The translations under genes and the position numbers were made by a program. From Thiobacillus denitrificans DSM 12475 (lineage in GTDB: Bacteria > Pseudomonadota > Gammaproteobacteria > Burkholderiales > Thiobacillaceae): a stretch of DNA of 64,000 nucleotides. The stretch covers positions 142,251 through 206,250 of the forward strand of contig NZ_AQWL01000004.1 in assembly GCF_000376425.1 (NCBI RefSeq), written 5' to 3'. The notes under the pieces were generated by a model. The model was not told where the DNA came from. It did not search any database and worked only from the letters and a program-made list of their open reading frames with translations. This document shows positions 9,901 through 17,237 of this stretch, in pieces; within the stretch, counting starts at the first letter, position 1; each line of letters begins with the position of its first letter.

Positions 9901-9932
9901 TGAACCGCCTGCGGCGCACGGCAAAGCGATAA
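6930..9932 (+). CDS. Fused dihydrolipoamide acetyltransferase (E2) - dihydrolipoamide dehydrogenase (E3)
   Basis: One 1000-residue polypeptide carries both remaining PDH activities. Order: lipoyl domain 1 (lysine K45 in VETDKAIMD), lipoyl domain 2 (K148), E1/E3-binding domain about 245-285 (ASPYARKVAAQLGV), acetyltransferase domain about 300-510, a short Ala/Thr/Pro linker, then a complete flavin disulfide reductase from about 529 (VVVVGGGPGGEDCARDL; redox pair C571/C576 in ECLWRGCIPSK; NAD motif GIVGGGVIGVEMA; C-terminal His976-Glu981 dyad in HPTQTE). The catalytic E2 motif is HRVLNG: His477 is kept but the usual Asp is Asn481. The frame is unbroken across the junction. The ATG at 6930 has AGGAA upstream; an upstream in-frame ATG at 6873 lies inside the repeat and is rejected. 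A single sequencing error cannot explain the join because the linker is also in frame and of normal composition. Confidence 0.93.
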   Translation: MSQHYAITMPQLSDTMTEGVVVTWEKQPGDRVERGDIVATVETDKAIMDVEVFKAGYLAGPLADVGATIAVGAALGYITDTAGDVAIAADEVVAEKAQTEMIPHHAGTPVVMPQLSDTMTEGVVVTWEKQPGEAIRRGDIVATVETDKAIMDVEVFQEGFLSGPIADVGSVVEVGHPMAFIVDDAAKANDTGVTISAEHKVKDIHKVAPHAADKPAHIPMPKAAPAQVSAAGNLPPVARPQGRQASPYARKVAAQLGVNLTGLAGSGPSGVIVAADVARARPSMQEVAHSLPQVDVPGQGRAMTSMEKAVSHAMTASLTLPTFNVTVNIDTAKLTAAAKANKVSVTVAIAKACSVAMAKFPRMNWAYQPVDKLVERANHDFGVAVMSNDGGLVVPILHGIEKKPLEALQADWTGLVERARVRKLAPAEYSNPTFTISNMGMLGVSHFTAIPTPGISAILAIAANGPQGTPFTITGDHRVLNGADVALYLATLKQTIEAPEGWMAGGAAAETVTGTAATTSAPVSPIPEGNWDVQVVVVGGGPGGEDCARDLADHGVKVMMVNNEPFPGGECLWRGCIPSKAWRAAADNIRNRAHDAEMGVDGTNTPRLNWEQVEKHRRWVQTSRGDMALKADKGMKIDVREGYGEFVDAHTLKVTPVEGEPYTVSFGAAVIATGAPAFVPPIPGARENLASGGVVTSDTIWNLAAPPKKLGIVGGGVIGVEMAQIFRDFGTEVLMLERHDRILAETEEEIAKHLIALLEKEITVVTGAAINEVSGKPGAMKLRYANKDGVESTFECDVVLMATGKRPDTSRLNLDKIGVELDGAAIKVDARCCTSAPNIYAVGDVIGGYMLAHTAATQGRVTADNLLGHASEYDQDKDCGVTFSRPQAGFVGLSVAQAKAKGIDAVEAKMPMSIDAKAMITGETEGMIKLVADKASGRIIGVHYLADHTDTLIGIGVMMVAGEMTLTQVAKAIFPHPTQTELFGELARRLLNRLRRTAKR

Positions 9933-9944
9933 TCCTGCCATCCC

Positions 9945-9988
9945 CATCAATAGCAAGGGCCGCATTTGCGGCCCTTGCTATTGATGGA
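9945..9988 (+). terminator. Perfect 20-bp hairpin after the PDH operon
   Basis: Arms 9945-9964 and 9969-9988 are exact reverse complements (CCATCAATAGCAAGGGCCGC) around the loop ATTT, twelve bases after the E2-E3 stop. No T-run follows on either strand, so it may act as a 3'-end stabiliser or a factor-assisted terminator rather than a classic intrinsic terminator. Confidence 0.65.
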
Positions 9989-10101
9989 TGCGAAATCATA
10001 CCGTCCACGCCAATCTGAAAAACTTAGCCGTCGAATTACCGGGCATGGGATTTTCCCGGACGCATACGGCCGGGAGAATGCAAAAACATACGAGCAGTGG
10101 A

Positions 10102-10692
10102 TTAGCGTAAGCGTGGATGCTTATCTGCCGGTTTGAAGCGATCGGGCCGATGGTCTGGAATGAATCCACCGCGATTCGGCATGGAGACTTTTACCAGACT
10201 TTCCGCAGTGACCGGCTCATCGCCGCTCATGATATTGGCCTCTGAGAGGATATATCCGGTTACCGAATATACCTCGTCATTCGTCAATGTCCCTGGCGTA
10301 TAAAATGGCATTGCCCGCTTGATGTAGTCAAACAATGTCGTTGCATAGGGCCAGTAGCTTTCAACAGTCTTGACCGGCGCTTTCTTGGGGTCATTGTTCA
10401 CCAGCGTTCCCCTCCCGCCGATCAATCGATCACCTATGCCACCTTCCAGTTTTTGTCCATGACAGGATGCACATTGCTCGTCGTAAATTTTCTTGCCCCG
10501 TGCAATCGTGCCGCTGCCTGCCGGTAGACCGCGGCCATCCGGCAAAGACGAGACGAAATCCTGTAGATCACTTGCAGATGCCGGCGCGCCAAATCCATAC
10601 CGAATCGGGTCTGCGCTCACGGTATAGGTATTAAGTGCGAACAAGGCACTGCACGCCGTGACGTGCAAAAAGAGTTTAGTAGTAGTGAACAT
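10102..10692 (-). CDS. soxD: SoxD-like c-type cytochrome subunit of sulfite/sulfane dehydrogenase
   Basis: Periplasmic electron acceptor for the molybdenum subunit encoded just upstream. The 196-residue product has a signal peptide (cleavage near TVSADP), then the SoxD N-terminal signature (PIRYGFGAPASASDL, LPDGRGLPAGSGTIARG) and one haem-binding site CASCH; Met ligands are available in RAMPFYTPG. Well-known SoxD proteins have two haem domains and are nearly twice as long; only one is present here and the frame ends naturally. It overlaps the end of soxC by 17 bases on the minus strand, so the two are translated together. Base composition is AT-richer than in neighbours (28 of 60 bases are G/C at 10261-10320, against 41 of 60 at 9061-9120). 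Confidence 0.8.
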   Translation of the reverse strand: MFTTTKLFLHVTACSALFALNTYTVSADPIRYGFGAPASASDLQDFVSSLPDGRGLPAGSGTIARGKKIYDEQCASCHGQKLEGGIGDRLIGGRGTLVNNDPKKAPVKTVESYWPYATTLFDYIKRAMPFYTPGTLTNDEVYSVTGYILSEANIMSGDEPVTAESLVKVSMPNRGGFIPDHRPDRFKPADKHPRLR

Positions 10693-12142
10693 TGCTTACC
10701 CTCCCTGCGGTATCAACCTTCCAGCTCTGGATTGCATTGAGGTGGTAAATTGAACCGATAGGCCCATTCAAACCCCGCACTTCGATAAGCTGCCCAAGCG
10801 TTGGCTGGACATACCCTGTTTCATCCACGCAACGGCTTTGCAAAATCGCATCCTTACCGTTCCACACCCAAGGAAAACGAAAACGTGTCTGGCAAATCGG
10901 CAGGATCGGGCCCTGCAAATCCGCAGGTTTCCACGTTCTCCCTCCATCGGTGGAGACATCGACACGTTTTATGCGGCCGCGTCCAGACCACGCCAACCCG
11001 CTGATCTCATAAAAACCGGGTCCGGAGAGCGTCATTTCCCCGGATGGTCGCGTAATGACCGACTTGGCATCCATGACCAGAGAGAACTGCACCGCCTTGC
11101 CACTGGGAAGCAGATCGGTATATTTTGAAGTTTCTTCGCGTGTCATGAACGGTTTGTCGGACAACTCGATCCGGCGAACCCACTTGATATGCATATTCCC
11201 CTCGTATCCTGGAACGATCAGGCGTATTGGGTACCCCTGTTCAGGGCGAATCGCTTCTCCATTCTGCCCATAGGCAAGGAAACAATCTTTCATTGCCTTG
11301 CTGATTGGGATGCTCCGCGTCATTACCGCAGAGTCACCTCCCTCTACGAGCAGCCATTTGGCACCCGATTTGACGCCGACTTCGTTCAGGATTGTCGACA
11401 GTGGAACGCCTGTCCATTCGGAAGTTGAGACGAGACCGTGCGTACCTTGTACGGTTTTCAGCGTGGGTTTCGACCATTCGGTAAGGCCATTGCCGGAACA
11501 TTCAATGAAATGGATTCGAGATATCGACGGAAAGCGCTTCACGTCCTGCATCGAGAATTTCTTTGGCTGTTTCACCATGCCATGCACGAACAGCTTATGC
11601 GTAGCTGGATCAATGGTGGCGATACCCCCATGGTGCCGCTCGAAATGCAGTCCTGACGGGGTAATGATGCCAACCCCCTGCTCCAGTGGCGTCATCGACC
11701 AGGAGGAGATGGGGGTCTTGGTGCCAAAGCGCCAACGAACCTCGGTTTCAAACTGAGAGCGCGTCCCATAGCCCCCGTCTTCGCCAATGGCGACGCCTGC
11801 AATCTTTGTGGCATCTTCCGGAACCGACCGCCATACCGCGCCTGCAGGGGCCTTGTTGTCCGGAGACAGGCCGGCGGTTTGCGCGATGGCCCTCCCCGCC
11901 ACGCCCGAACTGGCGAGCGCTGCGACGGAAGCCAGGAAATGGCGTCGGTTTTGTGGCTGTCGAAGACGATCAACCTCTTCGGCATGCCCATCTTTTACTA
12001 CCGCTGCCGGCTCAGCATGCTGGCTGAAATACACCGAATCGGCGTTTGTTCTGGCTTTGTCGATGAAGGCTTCCTCGGCCTCGACCAAAGACGCTATTTT
12101 CAATGTGTTCTTGGCGTCGTTATCCGGATCAAAGATAGACAT
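10676..12142 (-). CDS. soxC: SoxC-type sulfite/sulfane dehydrogenase, molybdopterin subunit
   Basis: Molybdenum enzyme of the sulfite oxidase family that oxidises protein-bound sulfane sulfur (SoxCD) or sulfite in the periplasm. The 488-residue product has a Tat signal (NRRHFLASVAA) after an unusually long 60-plus-residue acidic leader, the Mo-ligand cysteine in FIECSGNG, and a long stretch typical of SoxC: AKWLLVEGGDSAVMTRSIP, NGEAIRPEQGYPIRLIVPG, REETSKYTDLL, MDAKSVITRPSG and the dimerisation domain ending VDETGYVQPT. GGAGG lies seven bases before ATG 12142; an ATG two codons earlier abuts it. It is followed by soxD. No other sox genes are in the window, and the base composition is lower in GC than its surroundings. 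Confidence 0.88.
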   Translation of the reverse strand: MSIFDPDNDAKNTLKIASLVEAEEAFIDKARTNADSVYFSQHAEPAAVVKDGHAEEVDRLRQPQNRRHFLASVAALASSGVAGRAIAQTAGLSPDNKAPAGAVWRSVPEDATKIAGVAIGEDGGYGTRSQFETEVRWRFGTKTPISSWSMTPLEQGVGIITPSGLHFERHHGGIATIDPATHKLFVHGMVKQPKKFSMQDVKRFPSISRIHFIECSGNGLTEWSKPTLKTVQGTHGLVSTSEWTGVPLSTILNEVGVKSGAKWLLVEGGDSAVMTRSIPISKAMKDCFLAYGQNGEAIRPEQGYPIRLIVPGYEGNMHIKWVRRIELSDKPFMTREETSKYTDLLPSGKAVQFSLVMDAKSVITRPSGEMTLSGPGFYEISGLAWSGRGRIKRVDVSTDGGRTWKPADLQGPILPICQTRFRFPWVWNGKDAILQSRCVDETGYVQPTLGQLIEVRGLNGPIGSIYHLNAIQSWKVDTAGRVSNVHYY

Positions 12143-12180
12143 CTTCATTCCTCCATTTTTATGGATAAGCCATTGAGCTC

Positions 12181-12230
12181 GACAGTTTCTGTCCCGGCTT
12201 GTATTTAAGTCGTAAAACCTGACAATGCAA
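12181..12230 (-). promoter_or_regulatory. Candidate soxC promoter with inverted-repeat operator
   Basis: On the minus strand TTGCAT (12225-12230) and TAAATA (12202-12207) are separated by 17 bases. Just downstream lies the perfect inverted repeat GACAGAAACTGTC (12181-12193), well placed for a repressor acting near the start of transcription. About 40 bases then remain to the soxC start codon. Confidence 0.4.
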
Positions 12231-12486
12231 TATCAGGATTTCCCTTATTCTGACTGCCGGTTCTTGCTGGATAACGGGTGCACGATGCCTGGGAGGCTTG
12301 CGGTGCCATCCCTGCACGCATCGGTAAAAATCCGCTGGAAGCGCTGCAGAGCGACTGGAACGGCCTGTTTTCGATTCAGCTGGCGCACACACGCTGTACA
12401 GGCGACAGCTTGTGCCATGCTGGCCTTGCTCCAGCCCTGGACGCCCAGCGCTGGCGCAGGCCGCTCACTTCAAATCGCCACGGTTT
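12231..12486. other. Non-coding stretch between soxC promoter and cusA, with E2-like remnant
   Basis: No convincing gene is present here. The only feature is the E2-like fragment at 12308-12367, described separately. The composition rises back towards the GC-rich background across this stretch, which suggests one boundary of the AT-rich sox insert. Confidence 0.5.
12308..12367 (+). pseudogene. Short decayed fragment resembling the E2 acetyltransferase domain
   Basis: Sixty bases here match 8115-8174 of the E2-E3 gene at 44 of 60 positions counted by hand without gaps, with most mismatches at the left end. In frame it reads PLEALQSDWNGL against PLEALQADWTGL in the intact protein, with 13 of 20 residues identical overall. 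Upstream similarity continues only with small deletions, and downstream similarity is lost. It may be the relic of another copy of an E2 gene or of a recombination event. Confidence 0.4.
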
Positions 12487-15400
12487 TCATGATCGGGGCG
12501 CCATTGGGTCGATAGCCGTGCCGGAGCGGATTCGTCTCGCCAGTTCCCATTGCTTGACCATTGCATAGATCGCCGGGATCACGGCCAGCGTCAGCACGGT
12601 CGAGGACACCATGCCGCCGATCATGGGCGCCGCGATACGGCTCATGACTTCCGATCCGGTCCCGGTTCCCCACATGATGGGCAGCAGGCCGGCCATGATC
12701 GCGACCACCGTCATCATCTTGGGGCGGACGCGTTCCACCGCGCCCTCCATCACTGCCGCGTACAGATCGGCCGCGCCAGCGGGGCGGTTTTCCGCACGGC
12801 ACCGGGCCTGCGCCGATGCCCAGGCGTGATCCAGGTAGATCAGCATCACCACGCCGGTCTCGGCGGCGACGCCGGCCAGCGCGATGAAGCCCACTGCGAC
12901 CGCGACCGACAGGTTGTAATCCAGGGCCCACATCAGCCAAATACCCCCCACCAGGGCGAAAGGCACCGAGAGCATGACGATCAGCGTTTCGGTCAGCCGT
13001 CGGAAGTTGAGATAGAGCAGAACGAAAATGAGCAGCAGCGTCAGCGGAATGACGATCTTCATCTTGTCGATGGCGCGCTCCATGTACTCGAACTGGCCGC
13101 TCCAGGTGATGTAGTAGCCGGGCGGGAATTTCACCTGCTCGCTGACCGCCTGGCGTGCCTCGGCCACGTAGGAGCCGATGTCGCGGTCGCGGATGTCGAC
13201 GAAAATATACGCCGACAACAGCGCATTCTCGGTGCGGATGCCCGGCGTGCCCTTGACGATTTTCATTTGCGCCACCTGGCCGAGCGGAATCATCGCCCCG
13301 TCCATGGTGGGCACCAGCACCTCCCGTGCGATCTGCTGCGGATTGGACCGCAACTCGCGCGGATAGCGTACCTGCACGCCGAAGCGCTCCCGCCCCTCCA
13401 CCGTGGTCGTCACCACCTCGCCCCCGAGCGCGGTACCGATCACCTCCTGCAGATCGCCGACCGCGAGGCCGTAGCGGGCCAGTTGCTCGCGGTCCGGCTC
13501 GATGTTGAGATAGTAGCCACCGGTGATGCGTTCGGCGTAGGCCGAAGTCGTGCCGGGAACGGCCTTCACCACGGCCTCGATTTGCCGGGCCAGCTTTTCC
13601 ATCTCGCCCAGATCGCGACCGAAGACCTTGATCCCGATGGGCGTGCGGATGCCGGTGGAAAGCATGTCGATGCGTGCCTGGATGGGCATGGTCCACGCGT
13701 TCGACACCCCGGGAAACTGCAGGGCCTTGTCCAGTTCGGCGATCAACCTGTCCGTCGTCATGCCGGGTCGCCATTCGGATTCGGGCCGCAGGTTGATCAG
13801 CGTCTCGAACATCTCGAGCGGCGCCGGGTCGGTCGCGGTGTTGGCCCGTCCGGCCTTGCCGTAGACCGAGGCGACCTCGGGAAAGCTCTTGATGATCCTG
13901 TCCTGGGTCTGTAGCAGTTCGGCCGCCTTGGTGATCGACATGCCGGGCAGCGAAGACGGCATGTAAAGCAGCGTGCCCTCGTTGAGCGTCGGCATGAATT
14001 CGCTGCCGAGCCGTGACGCCGGATAGACCGAAACGGCCAGTACCGCCAGCGCGGCGAGGAGGGTCGTCTTCTTCCAGCGCATGACCCAGGCGATGACGGG
14101 GCGGTAGGTCCAGATGAGAAAGCGGTTCACCGGGTTTCTCGCCTCCGGCACGATCCGGCCGCGAATGAACAGCAGCATCAGCACCGGAACCAGCGTCACC
14201 GACAGCAGCGCTGCGCCGGCCATGGCGAAGGTCTTGGTGTAGGCGAGCGGGGCGAACAGCCGGCCCTCCTGCGCCTCCAGCGTGAACACCGGCAGGAAGG
14301 ACACGGTGATGATAAGCAGCGAGAAGAATAGCGCCGGCCCCACCTCCTTGCACGCCACGATCATCGCCTCGGCGCGCGATTCCCCCTCTTTCAGCCGTTC
14401 CAGGTGCTTGTGGGCGTTCTCGATCATCACGATGGTGGCGTCTATCATCGCGCCGATGGCAATCGCGATGCCGCCCAGGCTCATCAGGTTGGAATTCATG
14501 CCGAGCAGACGCATGGTGATGAACGCGATCAGCACCCCCACCGGCAGCATCAGGATGGCGACCAGCGCCGAGCGCACGTGCAGCAGGAAGATCACGCACA
14601 CCAGCGCGACGATCAGGCTTTCCTCGATCAGCGTGGTCTTGAGGGTCTCGACCGCGCGCAGGATGAGGTCGGAACGGTCGTAGACCGGCTCGATCGTCAC
14701 CCCTTGCGGCAGACCGGCGGAAATCTCGGCGAGCTTGGCCTTGAGATTGCCGATGACCTCCAGGGCGTTGGCGCCGTAACGCGCCATCGCGATACCGGAC
14801 ACCACCTCGCCCTCGCCGTTGAGCTCGGCGAGGCCACGCCGCTCGTCCGGCGCCAGCTCGACCCGGGCAATGTCGCGAATCAGCACCGGCGTTCCCGCCT
14901 CGCTCTTCACCACCAGCATCTCGAGGTCGTCCTTGCCGCGCAGATAGCCCTTGCCGCGCACCATGTATTCGGTTTCGGCCATTTCGACGACGCGCCCGCC
15001 GACGTCGCGGTTGGAATCGCGGATGACCTGCGAAACCGTGCGCAGCGGAATTCCGTAGGCGCGCAGCTTCACCGGATCGACGGTCACCTGGTAGGTCTGG
15101 ACGAAGCCGCCGACGGAGGCGACCTCGGCCACGCCCTGCGCCTTGGTCAGCTGGTAGCGCACATACCAGTCCTGGATCGCACGCAGTTCGGCCAGCGTCC
15201 GATCCTTCGCCAGCACGACGTACTGGTAGACCCAGCCCACGCCTGTGGCGTCCGGCCCCAGTGTCGGCGTCACGCCTTTCGGCAGTCGGCTGGAGGCGAA
15301 GTTGAGGTACTCCAGCACCCGCGAACGGGCCCAGTAGATGTCGGTACCGTCCTCGAAGATCACATAGACGAAGGATGCGCCGAAGAAGGAAAACCCGCGC

Positions 15401-15645
15401 ACCACTCTGGACCGGGGCACGGCGAGCATGGACGTGGTGAGCGGATAGGTGACCTGGTCTTCCACCACCTGCGGCGCCTGGCCCGGATATTCGGTGTAGA
15501 TGATGACCTGCATATCCGAGAGGTCGGGCAGCGCGTCGAGCGGCGTCTTCGCGATAGCGTAGATGCCGCCGATGACGGTGAACAGGGCGGCGAGCAGGAC
15601 GAGGAAGCGATTCCGGCCCGACCACTCGATGATGCTGGCCAGCAT
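12487..15645 (-). CDS. cusA: Cu(I)/Ag(I) heavy-metal RND efflux pump, inner-membrane subunit
   Basis: Proton-driven pump that moves Cu(I)/Ag(I) from periplasm or cytoplasm through CusB and CusC to the outside. The 1052-residue product has the RND plan of twelve transmembrane segments with two large periplasmic loops. HME-RND signatures include GFSFFGASFVYVIFEDGTD, the TM4 region GGIAIAIGAMIDATIVMIEN (acidic proton-relay residues), and RIDMLSTGIRTPIGIKVFG, whose Met corresponds to a metal-binding methionine of CusA. The ATG at 15645 follows the cusB stop by 11 bases with GGGGG as ribosome site. It is last of the minus-strand cus operon. The Cu/Ag assignment over zinc/cobalt (CzcA) rests on the Met motif and neighbours. 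Confidence 0.95.
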   Translation of the reverse strand: MLASIIEWSGRNRFLVLLAALFTVIGGIYAIAKTPLDALPDLSDMQVIIYTEYPGQAPQVVEDQVTYPLTTSMLAVPRSRVVRGFSFFGASFVYVIFEDGTDIYWARSRVLEYLNFASSRLPKGVTPTLGPDATGVGWVYQYVVLAKDRTLAELRAIQDWYVRYQLTKAQGVAEVASVGGFVQTYQVTVDPVKLRAYGIPLRTVSQVIRDSNRDVGGRVVEMAETEYMVRGKGYLRGKDDLEMLVVKSEAGTPVLIRDIARVELAPDERRGLAELNGEGEVVSGIAMARYGANALEVIGNLKAKLAEISAGLPQGVTIEPVYDRSDLILRAVETLKTTLIEESLIVALVCVIFLLHVRSALVAILMLPVGVLIAFITMRLLGMNSNLMSLGGIAIAIGAMIDATIVMIENAHKHLERLKEGESRAEAMIVACKEVGPALFFSLLIITVSFLPVFTLEAQEGRLFAPLAYTKTFAMAGAALLSVTLVPVLMLLFIRGRIVPEARNPVNRFLIWTYRPVIAWVMRWKKTTLLAALAVLAVSVYPASRLGSEFMPTLNEGTLLYMPSSLPGMSITKAAELLQTQDRIIKSFPEVASVYGKAGRANTATDPAPLEMFETLINLRPESEWRPGMTTDRLIAELDKALQFPGVSNAWTMPIQARIDMLSTGIRTPIGIKVFGRDLGEMEKLARQIEAVVKAVPGTTSAYAERITGGYYLNIEPDREQLARYGLAVGDLQEVIGTALGGEVVTTTVEGRERFGVQVRYPRELRSNPQQIAREVLVPTMDGAMIPLGQVAQMKIVKGTPGIRTENALLSAYIFVDIRDRDIGSYVAEARQAVSEQVKFPPGYYITWSGQFEYMERAIDKMKIVIPLTLLLIFVLLYLNFRRLTETLIVMLSVPFALVGGIWLMWALDYNLSVAVAVGFIALAGVAAETGVVMLIYLDHAWASAQARCRAENRPAGAADLYAAVMEGAVERVRPKMMTVVAIMAGLLPIMWGTGTGSEVMSRIAAPMIGGMVSSTVLTLAVIPAIYAMVKQWELARRIRSGTAIDPMAPRS

Positions 15646-15656
15646 GGCGACCCCCG

Positions 15657-17237
15657 TCAGTGACCGGCGCGAGGGCTGGAATGCGCAGCCGGGTCGCCCA
15701 TCGGTTTGATGCCGGTGATCACCCATTCCCCGGGCTGCCGCTCGACGAACTCGAACGACACCGCTGTTCCGGGATTGATGCCCTTGAGCAGGGATTCATT
15801 CGCGACCGTGAATTCCATGGTCATGGCGGGCCATTGCAGCGATTTCACCGGACCGTGATTGATGCTGATCCCGCCGCTCCTGGAATCCACGCTGTCCACC
15901 GTTCCTTCGGCCCGGTGCCCCGCTCCTGGCGGCTTATTCCCGGGCGCGCCGCCCGCTGCGGCCGGCCCCTCCATGCCCCCTAGCACCGTGCTCAGGTTGC
16001 TTTCGGCGTCGATCAGGAAGTTGGCCGCGACCACGATCTGCTCGCCTTCGTCGATCCCGTCCAGCACCTCCACGTAACGGTCGCCGCGCCTGCCGAGCCT
16101 GACTTCGCGTGGCTCGAAGCGGCCGGCTTCAAGCTGCACCAGCACGATGCGGCGGGTGCCGCTGTCGATTACGGCCGAATCGGGGATGGCCAGCACCGGC
16201 TTTCCATCGCCGACCGGCAACTCCACCTGGGCGAACATCGCCGGTTTCAGCAGCATGCCGGGATTGGCGAGCTCGAGCCGAACCGGGACCGTGCGCGTCG
16301 CGGGCGTCAGCGTCGGGTAGACGTAAGTGACCCGGCCCTCGAACACCCTGTCCGGGTAGGCGCTGATCGACACACGGGCCTGGGCGCCGGTCCTGACAAG
16401 CCCGATGTCCTGCTCGAACACGTCCGCCACGACCCAGACCGAAGACAGGTCGGTCACCTGATACAGCGTCTCGCCGGGCATGAAGCGCATGCCCTGCACG
16501 GCTTTCTTCTCCGTCACGATGCCGGATACCGGCGAGCGGAAGGTGAGCGAGCGTTTCGCCTCGCCCGTCTTTGTCAACGCCTTCACCTGCGCATCGGGAA
16601 TATCCCAGTTCCTCAGCCGCGCCAGGCTCGATTCGGCGAGTTGCTGCATGGCGTTCCGCGTCTCGCTGTCGGCATCCTTCATGGCCTGCACCCCCTCGGC
16701 GGCGAGCGCGAATTCGCGCTGGGCCGAAACCAGCTCGGGACTGTAGACCTCGAACAGCGGCTGCCCCCTCGCGACCCGCTGCCCTGTGACATTGACGTGC
16801 AGGCGCTCAATGTAACCTTCGAACTTGGGGGCGACCGCGACGATGCGCCGTTCGTCCGGTTCGATGCGGCCGGCGGCGCGCACGATCCGGTCCAGCGTCC
16901 GCAGGGCGGCCGCCTCGGTCTTCACGCCCAGTTTCTGCACCTTGTCCGGGCTGATCCTGACCTGCGCGGCATCGTCGTTGCCCTGCCCATCGCCTTCATA
17001 GACCGGGATATAGTCCATCCCCATCGGATCCTTCTTGGGAACCGGCGAAGTATCGGGGAGCCCCATCGGGTTGCGGTAATAGAGGAGTTTGCGTGGCTGC
17101 TGCGCGCCTTCGCGCGCTGGCGAATGAATAGCCGAACCGGCGACCGGAGCCACGGTTCGCACCCCCAGCCAGTAGCCGCCGCCCGCCAGTCCCGCAGCAA
17201 GCGCCAGCCCCATCGCCCCCATCATGCCCCGCTTCAT
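15657..17237 (-). CDS. cusB: Efflux RND periplasmic adaptor with heavy-metal-binding N-domain and fused CusF C-domain
   Basis: Membrane-fusion protein linking CusA to CusC and binding metal in the periplasm. The 526 residues contain, in order: an N-terminal membrane anchor/signal, a heavy-metal-binding motif (YYRNPMGLPDTSPVPKKD, then PMGMDYIPVYEG), barrel-sandwich and hairpin domains with the RIEPDERRIVAVAPKFEG start, beta-barrel domains, and a C-terminal CusF-like domain from about 445 with the Cu/Ag site HGPVKSLQWPAMTMEF (His, Trp, Met, Met). Its start overlaps the cusC stop by four bases (ATGA). Many CusB proteins lack the CusF part, so here metal delivery and adaptor roles are in one chain. 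Confidence 0.94.
   Translation of the reverse strand: MKRGMMGAMGLALAAGLAGGGYWLGVRTVAPVAGSAIHSPAREGAQQPRKLLYYRNPMGLPDTSPVPKKDPMGMDYIPVYEGDGQGNDDAAQVRISPDKVQKLGVKTEAAALRTLDRIVRAAGRIEPDERRIVAVAPKFEGYIERLHVNVTGQRVARGQPLFEVYSPELVSAQREFALAAEGVQAMKDADSETRNAMQQLAESSLARLRNWDIPDAQVKALTKTGEAKRSLTFRSPVSGIVTEKKAVQGMRFMPGETLYQVTDLSSVWVVADVFEQDIGLVRTGAQARVSISAYPDRVFEGRVTYVYPTLTPATRTVPVRLELANPGMLLKPAMFAQVELPVGDGKPVLAIPDSAVIDSGTRRIVLVQLEAGRFEPREVRLGRRGDRYVEVLDGIDEGEQIVVAANFLIDAESNLSTVLGGMEGPAAAGGAPGNKPPGAGHRAEGTVDSVDSRSGGISINHGPVKSLQWPAMTMEFTVANESLLKGINPGTAVSFEFVERQPGEWVITGIKPMGDPAAHSSPRAGH

Noticed and set aside
7113-9965. 950-residue minus-strand open frame opposite the E2-E3 gene
   Set aside because: Low-complexity composition typical of the antisense frame of a GC-rich gene; the plus strand has clear domains and motifs.
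12470-15625. 1051-residue minus-strand frame overlapping cusA
   Set aside because: Rich in Arg/Gly/Ala with no domain pattern; cusA in another frame has full RND motifs.
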